This document shows, piece after piece, positions 17,987 through 24,715 of a stretch of DNA of 33,317 nucleotides. Every line of letters begins with the position of its first letter. Position 1 is the stretch's first letter. The DNA is from CAYNUJ01 sp964573255 (GTDB lineage Bacteria > Bacteroidota > Ignavibacteria > Ignavibacteriales > Melioribacteraceae). Where the stretch lies: assembly GCA_964573255.1 (NCBI GenBank), contig CAZNJB010000037.1, positions 1 to 33,317 of the forward strand. Reading direction: 5' to 3'. The notes beneath the pieces were generated by a model. It ran no database searches and was not told the DNA's origin. It saw only the letters and a list, made by a program, of their open reading frames with translations. The position numbers and the translations under genes are program-made.

Positions 17987-19048
17987 CTAAAAGCCAAACA
18001 TTAAAGAAACAGTTGCTGTATTAGTGTGAGCCATTTTATAATCTGCGGCAATATTAAAAACAATTAAATTTAATGCGGCACCTACGGTAATTGCGGTACT
18101 GTTTTCTCCTTCCAAATCAAATTGCAGTCTAGAAGTGGAAGTTCCGTTCGGAGTCTCGAAAACATAATCGTACTTTAAAGTAGTTGTGGAACTTTCTGAT
18201 GTTAACCCTACATAAGGAGTCAATGTCACACCAATTCCAAAGGTTTTACTTGCAAACAACCCGAACTGAGTTGCTTTGCTTTCAAAAATATCTCCGACAG
18301 TTAATGTTTGGGTGAAAAATCCAACCGCTAAATCAATTGGTAATGGATTTGGGAACCAAACTCCTGGATTATGCATACCTCCGAAACCGAAGAAACTAAA
18401 CTTACCTAAATCCGGAACATCCATACTAGGGAACCATCTAAAATATGCCTTGGTTCCGTAAACGGTACCTAAACCTACCTGAATCGCACCCATTGGAAGA
18501 ATGGGGAGATTACTCATTACGCCTTTTACTTCATTAACATCAATTTTTTGTGCTCCGAGTGTTTGCCCCTCAATAGTCGCACCGGGAAACTCAACAACCA
18601 TATGATCTTGATCGCTGCCAACAACAGTCGGCCCGGTTAAAGTAACGGTAAAATCCCTGCTGAGCATTTCATCCCTTATTAGGGCATAAGTTGGATCTCC
18701 TTCGAAAATACCGCTGTTATTTAAAATATCTTTTACTTGTTGACTCGAAAATCTGAAATTTCCTGTGGCTGAAAATGTTTTTGCATCATCGGCAAAAAAC
18801 GAACCGCTTGCAATGAATTTAATTTCAACATCAAGTCCCAGTATTGAAGCACTTGGAACACGGTTAAACCATCCTGAATTCAAGTTCGAACCGAAAGCGG
18901 AAACAATTGGCTGTACATAAGCTGTTGCAGCTTTTTGTCCCAAATTATTCAATGTCTCGTCAAGGCTCTGAGCTTTAACCGCAGAGAAGCTGAAAAAGAG
19001 CATTAAAACAAAAATAGCTCCTCGATTGCGACAAAAGAAATGATTCAT
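17987..19048 (-). CDS. outer-membrane beta-barrel protein of unknown function (DUF6588-like)
   Basis: A 353-residue exported protein. The start is taken at ATG 19048 because a strong AGGAGG lies five bases upstream, a signal peptide follows (basic NHFFCRNRG, hydrophobic core, then AVKAQ), and a good promoter with its -10 at 19115-19110 would exclude starts further upstream. The mature part alternates polar and hydrophobic residues, is rich in Gly, Thr and Phe, and ends in Phe, as outer-membrane barrels do. From memory it resembles proteins filed as DUF6588 in Bacteroidota and Ignavibacteria; I could not check this. It is a single-gene unit with its own promoter and terminator. No enzymatic motif is visible. 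Confidence 0.82.
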   Translation of the reverse strand: MNHFFCRNRGAIFVLMLFFSFSAVKAQSLDETLNNLGQKAATAYVQPIVSAFGSNLNSGWFNRVPSASILGLDVEIKFIASGSFFADDAKTFSATGNFRFSSQQVKDILNNSGIFEGDPTYALIRDEMLSRDFTVTLTGPTVVGSDQDHMVVEFPGATIEGQTLGAQKIDVNEVKGVMSNLPILPMGAIQVGLGTVYGTKAYFRWFPSMDVPDLGKFSFFGFGGMHNPGVWFPNPLPIDLAVGFFTQTLTVGDIFESKATQFGLFASKTFGIGVTLTPYVGLTSESSTTTLKYDYVFETPNGTSTSRLQFDLEGENSTAITVGAALNLIVFNIAADYKMAHTNTATVSLMFGF

Positions 19049-19109
19049 GGTACCTCCTGTTAATGTATGATTGAAAATATATTTTTCCATTATTAAAAAC
19101 ATCGGTTGC

Positions 19110-19138
19110 ATTATAGGAATTTAAAATCATTAAATCAA
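19110..19138 (-). promoter_or_regulatory. promoter of the outer-membrane protein gene
   Basis: The minus strand reads TTGATT (19138-19133), a 17-base spacer, then a perfect TATAAT (19115-19110). The RNA would start near 19103, giving a leader of about 55 bases to the ATG at 19048. The spacing and position are both good for a housekeeping promoter. Confidence 0.55.
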
Positions 19139-19164
19139 TAAGTTATATCGGTAATTGGCAGGAT

Positions 19165-20865
19165 TTAATTTGTAATTAATTCTTTAGCCGAAAGTAATGC
19201 ATTTTCCGTAACTTCTTCCCCGCTGATTAGTTTTGCAACTTCATGAATTTTTTCAGTTTCGTTTAGTTTCTTGATTCCGCTCACAACTCTTCCGTCACTT
19301 GTAATTTTATACACACTAAAATGGTGTTCTGATAAAGCTGCAATTTGTGGCAAATGAGTAATTGCAATAATTTGATGAAATTCAGCCAAATCTTTCATCA
19401 TACTTCCGACTTTGCTTGCAATTTTCCCACTTACGCCGGTATCAATTTCATCAAAAATAAGAAGCGGAAGTTTATCATTCTTCGCTAAACTAGTTTTTAA
19501 TGCAAGCATTATTCTGGAAACCTCACCGCCGGAAGCAATCTTAACTAACGGTTTTGGATCCTCACCCAAATTTGTTGAAATGAAAAATTCAACTACATCA
19601 GCACCGTTGGGAAAAGCTTTAACCTTCTCATTATCGACAATTATATAATTATCAAATCCGTCGGATGCTTTTCTAATAAATCTAACTTCGAATTTCCCGT
19701 CTTTAATTCCAAGGAATTTCATACTCTTTTCAATTTCCATCTGAAGAGAAGCAGCGGTCTTTTTCCTTTCTTCGGAAATTTCTGAGGCAATAGCTCCTAT
19801 TTTCACCCTCAATTCCGCTATTTCTTTTTCGAGTGATTCTATTCTCTCGTCAAAATTCACAGCAGAATCAAATTCCTGTCCGATTTTCTCACGGTATTCG
19901 AGAACCGACTTAATCGAACCGCCATATTTTTTCTTTAATAGATTTATTGCACCCAAGCGTTCCCTCAGCTCTTCCAATCTCTGCGGATCAAGCTCCACCC
20001 GGTCTATATATTTCACCAAATTATCAGAAACATCCTGCACAAGAGCAAGTGCATTTTCCAACTCATCAATTTTTTCGGAAAAATTATTATCTATCCTGAC
20101 CAGTTCATTCATTCTGGTTATTATATTGGCTAACCTTTCAGCTATTGAGCCCTCCGATTCATACAATTCCGAATAAAGAGAATTTCCGAGTTCTAAAATC
20201 CTTTCAGCATTCTCCAATATATTCAGTTCCGAATTTATCTGCTCGTCTTCATCTTCTTCCGGAGAAACCGAATCAATTTCTTTTAATTGATATTTATAAA
20301 GCTCTTTTTTCTCCTTCAACAAAGATTCTTTTTGCAACAAATCTTTTTGCTCATTCAATTTATTATTTAATTGTTGATACCCTTTCCTGTATTCCTTCAA
20401 CTTAGTTGAATAATCACCGAATTCATCGAGCATTTCTATATGGGTTTCCTGCCTTAAAAGTGATTGATGTTCATGTTGACCATGAAGATCCACTAGCAAG
20501 AAGCCTATCTCTTTTAAAAGTGATAAGTTTACCGGGGTATCGTTAACAAAAATTCTATTATTCCCTTTAATCGATATTTCTCTTCTTAAAATTAGTTCGT
20601 CCAAGTCATCCAAATCATTCATGCTCAACAAACGGCGTACTTTTGCATTCCCTTTCACATCAAAAATACCTTCAATAATCGATTTTTGACTTCCTTTACG
20701 GACTACATCACTGGAAGCACGCCCACCGAGCAATAGACCCATTGCACCTATAATAATCGATTTCCCGGCACCTGTTTCACCGGTAATAATATTCAATCCG
20801 CTGCCAAATTCGACGAACAGATTTTCGATAAGTGCATAATTTTTTATTTGAAGAGATTTAAGCAT
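19165..20865 (-). CDS. recN: DNA repair protein RecN
   Basis: A 566-residue SMC-like ATPase that gathers broken DNA ends for recombinational repair. The Walker A motif GETGAGKS is at 29-36, inside the family-typical MLKSLQIKNYALIENL...GLNIITGETGAGKS start. The middle third is a long charged coiled coil, interrupted near the centre. The C-terminal ATPase half carries the signature ASGGEVSRIMLAL, the Walker B motif LLIFDEIDTGVSG and a final ITHLPQIAA switch. The ATG at 20865 is preferred because RecN proteins usually begin MLxxLxIKNYALI; an ATG four codons upstream (20877) is also in frame. The gene is complete. Confidence 0.95.
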   Translation of the reverse strand: MLKSLQIKNYALIENLFVEFGSGLNIITGETGAGKSIIIGAMGLLLGGRASSDVVRKGSQKSIIEGIFDVKGNAKVRRLLSMNDLDDLDELILRREISIKGNNRIFVNDTPVNLSLLKEIGFLLVDLHGQHEHQSLLRQETHIEMLDEFGDYSTKLKEYRKGYQQLNNKLNEQKDLLQKESLLKEKKELYKYQLKEIDSVSPEEDEDEQINSELNILENAERILELGNSLYSELYESEGSIAERLANIITRMNELVRIDNNFSEKIDELENALALVQDVSDNLVKYIDRVELDPQRLEELRERLGAINLLKKKYGGSIKSVLEYREKIGQEFDSAVNFDERIESLEKEIAELRVKIGAIASEISEERKKTAASLQMEIEKSMKFLGIKDGKFEVRFIRKASDGFDNYIIVDNEKVKAFPNGADVVEFFISTNLGEDPKPLVKIASGGEVSRIMLALKTSLAKNDKLPLLIFDEIDTGVSGKIASKVGSMMKDLAEFHQIIAITHLPQIAALSEHHFSVYKITSDGRVVSGIKKLNETEKIHEVAKLISGEEVTENALLSAKELITN

Positions 20866-20928
20866 ATAATAATTCATCCAAATTATTCCGCTAAATTAAA
20901 GATTTTTTAACGAAAAATGCGAAATAAT

Positions 20929-20957
20929 TTGACAATGTAATGTTAGTGCAATATATT
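20929..20957 (+). promoter_or_regulatory. promoter of tRNA-fMet
   Basis: A perfect -35 TTGACA (20929-20934), a 17-base spacer and the -10 TATATT (20952-20957). The RNA start would be near 20964, about 45 bases before the tRNA. This is the closest match to a classical housekeeping promoter in the window, as expected for a highly expressed stable RNA. Confidence 0.65.
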
Positions 20958-21008
20958 TCGAATCCATTTTTAATAAGTTCTTACACAAGTTTGATATAAA
21001 TTTTACAT

Positions 21009-21081
<73 letters not shown>

Positions 21082-21086
21082 CTAAG

Positions 21087-21115
21087 AAAAACCCGGAATT
21101 TATTTCCGGGTTTTT
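21087..21115 (+). terminator. terminator of tRNA-fMet
   Basis: A 12-bp inverted repeat (21087-21098 with 21104-21115) with core ACCCGGAA, running into TTTTTT on the plus strand. It lies five bases after the tRNA end. Confidence 0.92.
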
Positions 21116-21327
21116 TATTTTAAATCGAATAATCATTCTCAACTTCTTATCACTCTAATTATTAAGCCCGGCAATTATTAAAACTGCACACTCTACCATC
21201 GAAATAAAAAATTCAGGAAGTGCAATACGTATAATCAAATCTAAATTTAGATTTTAAATACGAATACATTAGAATAAACTGGCGACCAAACTTGTTGAAA
21301 TGCAAGCAATAAACATTTAAGTTCGAA

Positions 21328-21939
21328 TCATAAAAATGGTGTGATATCACCGGCTCCTTCTCGGATAATCTGAGGTTCATTATCTTCAAAAGCAATGATA
21401 GTAGAAGGTACGCCGCCTAAGGAACCGTTAGCAAGCATTAAATCCACTTGCATTCCAAAGATAGCTTTTATTTCGGATGGATCGAACAACACATCACCTC
21501 TTCTGCTAGTAACACTAGTACTGATAATCGGATTTCCTAATTCCCTGGCTAATGTGCGAGCAATTTCATTATCGGGAATTCTAATTCCGACCGTCTTTCT
21601 CTTTGTCCATAACTTTTTGGGAACCGTTTTTGAGGCTGGAAGAACAAACGTATAAGGACCGGGCAGAAGCTTTTTCATTACTTTGAATGCTGTATCACTA
21701 ACTTTAGCATATTGAGCAATTTCCTTTAGATCCGGAATAACAAAACTAAATAACTTTTGTTCTGTGGCATTTTTAATTCTGTAGATTTGCTTTACCGCTT
21801 CGTGGTTAAAAATGTCGCAACCGATTCCGTAAACAGTATCGGTTGGATAAATAATTATACCGCCTTTACGCAGTACATCAACAGCCTTGTTAATATAGCG
21901 CGCTTGCGGTGTTTCGGGATGTAATTGATAAAATTCCAT
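21328..21939 (-). CDS. yciO: L-threonylcarbamoyladenylate synthase family protein, YciO type
   Basis: A 203-residue protein of the Sua5/YciO/YrdC fold. It has the nucleotide-binding YPTDTVYGIGCDI near residues 31-43, KNATEQKLFSFVIPDL, an LPGPYTFVLPA stretch, KRKTVGIRIPDN, ISTSVTSRRGD and a C-terminal IIREGAGDITPFL. Throughout, the pattern follows E. coli YciO more closely than TsaC, including the N-terminal HPETPQARYINKAV and the end at PFL. TsaC members make threonylcarbamoyl-AMP for t6A37 of tRNA; YciO's activity is less certain. The ATG has AAGGG nearby. It stands alone, convergent with tRNA-fMet and divergent from queC. Confidence 0.9.
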   Translation of the reverse strand: MEFYQLHPETPQARYINKAVDVLRKGGIIIYPTDTVYGIGCDIFNHEAVKQIYRIKNATEQKLFSFVIPDLKEIAQYAKVSDTAFKVMKKLLPGPYTFVLPASKTVPKKLWTKRKTVGIRIPDNEIARTLARELGNPIISTSVTSRRGDVLFDPSEIKAIFGMQVDLMLANGSLGGVPSTIIAFEDNEPQIIREGAGDITPFL

Positions 21940-22176
21940 TTTCCCTTCAATATTACAATTAAATTTTTTAATTAAGCTTTACTAAGATATTGGACACAAA
22001 ATACTAAATAATTAGCTAAAATACACGTATTATTAATATTAACATCCTTACTTCAAACTCAATCTATGCTTTAAATCACTCTTGATAATCAAGTATTTTG
22101 ATGTTAATAGAACTGTTTTTCCAAGACGTCCGATTTTACTATCTTAATAGTTATGTTTTTATGAAATTTGAGACTT

Positions 22177-22866
22177 ATGAAGAAAGAATTAGCAGTAGTT
22201 ACAGTTAGCGGAGGAATGGATAGCTGCGTTACAGCAGCAATGGCCAATCAACAATATCAATTGGCTTTTTTACACATTAATTATGGTCAAAGAACCGAAA
22301 AACGTGAATTAAAAGCATTTAATGATATTGCTGATTATTACAATGTAAAACATAAATTAATAGTCGACTTCAGACATTTATCTGCCATCGGAGGTTCTTC
22401 ATTAACAGATAAATCAATGGAAGTTACTAAAGCCGATCTAAACAATAAAAATATTCCCACCTCCTATGTCCCCTTTAGAAATGCAAATATTTTAACAGCT
22501 GCAGTAAGCTGGGCAGAAGTAATAGGAGCCAAAGCAATATATATTGGTGCTGTTTACGAAGATTCATCCGGCTATCCCGACTGCAGACCCGAATTTTTCG
22601 AAGCATTTGAAAAAGCGATTGATAAAGGGACTAAACCTGATACAAATATTAAAATTATTACACCGATTATACACTTCGATAAATCCGAAATAATTAAAAA
22701 AGGTGTTGAACTTAATGCACCGCTACATTTAACTTGGTCATGTTATCAAAACGAAGATAAAGCTTGTGGAATATGTGACAGTTGTGCGTTACGTTTAAGA
22801 GCATTTCAGCGAATAGGGAGGGAAGACCCAATTGATTATGTTACTAGACCGAATTATTTAAAGTAA
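22177..22866 (+). CDS. queC: 7-cyano-7-deazaguanine synthase QueC
   Basis: A 229-residue enzyme that converts 7-carboxy-7-deazaguanine to preQ0 using ATP and ammonia, on the way to queuosine in tRNA. The PP-loop motif SGGMDS is at 11-16. Zinc-binding cysteines C189, C197, C200 and C203 lie in the CYQNEDKACGICDSC stretch, in the proper spacing. FRNANIL and the GAVYEDSSGYPDC patch are family hallmarks. ATG 22177 is preferred over an in-frame TTG nine bases upstream because it fits the usual N-terminus; the ribosome-binding site is weak (GAG). QueF follows after 10 bases, so the two steps are coupled. Confidence 0.96.
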   Translation: MKKELAVVTVSGGMDSCVTAAMANQQYQLAFLHINYGQRTEKRELKAFNDIADYYNVKHKLIVDFRHLSAIGGSSLTDKSMEVTKADLNNKNIPTSYVPFRNANILTAAVSWAEVIGAKAIYIGAVYEDSSGYPDCRPEFFEAFEKAIDKGTKPDTNIKIITPIIHFDKSEIIKKGVELNAPLHLTWSCYQNEDKACGICDSCALRLRAFQRIGREDPIDYVTRPNYLK

Positions 22867-22876
22867 AGGAGTTAGA

Positions 22877-23230
22877 ATGGAAGATAAGAGAAATATTTTA
22901 GAAGTATTTGAAAATCAATATCCCGATAGAGATTATGTAATTACTCATACTGCACCGGAATTTACATCTGTCTGCCCTAAAACAGGTCAACCCGATTTTG
23001 CGACTATTGAGTTAACTTACATACCCGACAAACTATGTATAGAATTAAAATCATATAAATTATATTTAACCTCATACCGTAACGACGGAATATATTATGA
23101 AAGCGTAACTAATAAAATACTCGACGACCTCGTAGCAGTTTGCCAGCCTCGTTATATGCGAATTACTGCTGAGTTCAACATTCGTGGAGGTATAGGAAGC
23201 GTGGTTGAGGTTGAGTACGAAAAAAAATAA
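22877..23230 (+). CDS. queF: preQ1 synthase (NADPH-dependent preQ0 reductase) QueF
   Basis: A 117-residue type I (single-domain) QueF that reduces the nitrile of preQ0 to the aminomethyl of preQ1 with NADPH. The nucleophile is C33 in TSVCPKTGQPD, with acid/base D40. The QueF signature ELKSYKLYL is at 56-64, and the catalytic region continues to the RGGIGSVVEVEY end. AAGGAG stands before the ATG at good spacing. It works directly after QueC in the pathway. The genes for the earlier steps (queD, queE, folE) are not in the window. Confidence 0.96.
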   Translation: MEDKRNILEVFENQYPDRDYVITHTAPEFTSVCPKTGQPDFATIELTYIPDKLCIELKSYKLYLTSYRNDGIYYESVTNKILDDLVAVCQPRYMRITAEFNIRGGIGSVVEVEYEKK

Positions 23231-23269
23231 ACGTATAACTATATGTAGTTAGTTAACCGGAGTCGAACT

Positions 23270-24661
23270 ATGGCAAAGAAAAAAGTAATTAAAAGAAGTT
23301 GGGCTGAACCTTTTAAGATAAAAGTTGTTGAGCCTATCAAAATGACCACAAGAGAACACAGGGAAAAAGCCGCTAAAAAAGCAGGTTACAACACATTTCT
23401 CCTAAAATCAGAAGACGTTTACATTGATTTACTCACCGATAGCGGTACTAACGCAATGAGCGATTATCAATGGGCAGGAATGATGTTAGGCGACGAAGCT
23501 TACGCCGGGAGCAAAAACTTTTACTATTTATGGGAAAATGTAAAAAAATATTACGGAATGCCATATTTTGTCCCCACTCACCAAGGCAGAGCCGCTGAGC
23601 ATTTGATTTCGAAAATTCTGATTAAGGAAGGTGATTATATTCCGGGTAATATGTATTTTACAACAACCCGACTTCATCAGGAATTAGCGGGCGGTACTTT
23701 CGTGGATGTTATTATTGATGAAGCACACGATCCGACTAATCTTCATCCTTTTAAAGGGAATATTGATTTAAATAAACTTAAAGATTTAATTAAAAAAGTC
23801 GGTGCAAAAAAAATCCCCTATGTTAGCATGGCGGGACCAGTAAATATGGCAGGCGGACAACCTTTTTCTATGAAGAACCTTAAAGCCGTTCGCAAACTCA
23901 CAAAAGAAAACGGTATACTTCTATATTTCGATGCAACACGTGCTTGTGAAAATGCGTACTTCATCAAAACACGTGAAAAAGGTTATCAAAACAAGAGCAT
24001 TGCCAATATATTGAAAGAAATGTGCTCCTACTTTGATGGATTATGGGTTTCCGCAAAGAAAGACTTGATGGTTAATATAGGCGGATTCCTAGCAACCAGA
24101 AGCAAAAAAGTATTTGAAGCCGCTCGGAATCTTGTGGTAGTATATGAAGGACTTCATACCTACGGCGGATTAGCCGGACGCGATATGGAAGCTATGGCGC
24201 GAGGAATTGAAGAAATGGTTCATTTCGATAACATTAAGGCTCGTATCGGTCAAGTAGAATACGCCGGCAAACGACTGGAAGAATTTGGAGTTCCTTTCGT
24301 TAAACCGATTGGCGGGCATGCGATATTCCTTGATGCGAAATCATTCTTGCCCCATATTCCGCAAGATGAATTCCCCGCGCAAACTTTGGCCGCGGAAATC
24401 TATATTGATTCCGGCGTTAGAGGGATGGAACGCGGAGTAGTTTCTGCAGGTCGCGATCCCGAAACCGGTAAACATCGTTATCCGAAACTTGAACTTGTGC
24501 GTTTAACTTTCCCGAGACGCGTTTACACACAAGCTCACATTGATGTTACCGTCGAATCTATAGCCGCTGTTTATGAAGAAAGGAAGAAAATAAAGGGCCT
24601 TAAAATGGTTTACGAACCAAAATATTTAAGATTCTTCCAAGCAAGATTCGATAGATTATAA
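23270..24661 (+). CDS. tpl: tyrosine phenol-lyase
   Basis: A 463-residue pyridoxal-phosphate enzyme that splits L-tyrosine into phenol, pyruvate and ammonia. Aligned from memory with the Citrobacter freundii enzyme, a constant offset of 7 holds across the chain. The PLP lysine is K264 (SAKKD), D221 and R224 hold the cofactor, and Y78 is the catalytic tyrosine. The residues that separate tyrosine phenol-lyase from tryptophanase are all the phenol-lyase kind: T131, R388 (in GMERG) and F455/F456 (LRFFQARF). It starts 39 bases after queF with a CGGAG site and ends before the terminator at 24684-24703. It may share the que transcript. The biological role (tyrosine catabolism or phenol formation) is not shown by context. 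Confidence 0.93.
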   Translation: MAKKKVIKRSWAEPFKIKVVEPIKMTTREHREKAAKKAGYNTFLLKSEDVYIDLLTDSGTNAMSDYQWAGMMLGDEAYAGSKNFYYLWENVKKYYGMPYFVPTHQGRAAEHLISKILIKEGDYIPGNMYFTTTRLHQELAGGTFVDVIIDEAHDPTNLHPFKGNIDLNKLKDLIKKVGAKKIPYVSMAGPVNMAGGQPFSMKNLKAVRKLTKENGILLYFDATRACENAYFIKTREKGYQNKSIANILKEMCSYFDGLWVSAKKDLMVNIGGFLATRSKKVFEAARNLVVVYEGLHTYGGLAGRDMEAMARGIEEMVHFDNIKARIGQVEYAGKRLEEFGVPFVKPIGGHAIFLDAKSFLPHIPQDEFPAQTLAAEIYIDSGVRGMERGVVSAGRDPETGKHRYPKLELVRLTFPRRVYTQAHIDVTVESIAAVYEERKKIKGLKMVYEPKYLRFFQARFDRL

Positions 24662-24683
24662 TTTATTAAACGTTTTTTAATAA

Positions 24684-24703
24684 GGTTGCCCGAAGGGGCA
24701 GCC
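24684..24703 (+). terminator. intrinsic terminator after tyrosine phenol-lyase
   Basis: Stem GGTTGCCC (24684-24691) with GGGCAGCC (24696-24703), one G-U pair, loop GAAG, followed by TATTTTTTTATT. It lies 23 bases after the tyrosine phenol-lyase stop. Its U-tract runs directly into the glnD start codon. Confidence 0.88.
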
Positions 24704-24715
24704 TATTTTTTTATT

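Noticed and set aside
19049..19111. N-terminal extension of the outer-membrane protein starting at 19111
   Set aside because: A strong AGGAGG and a signal peptide begin at 19048, and the TATAAT at 19115-19110 would leave the upstream codons outside the transcript.
21940..22176. Possible preQ1 riboswitch in front of queC
   Set aside because: I looked for the short preQ1-I hairpin with an A-rich tail and for the larger type II fold and saw neither near the start codon.
24686..24715. TTG start for glnD at 24686
   Set aside because: It would place the first ten codons inside the terminator stem and U-tract, and GlnD does not need these residues.
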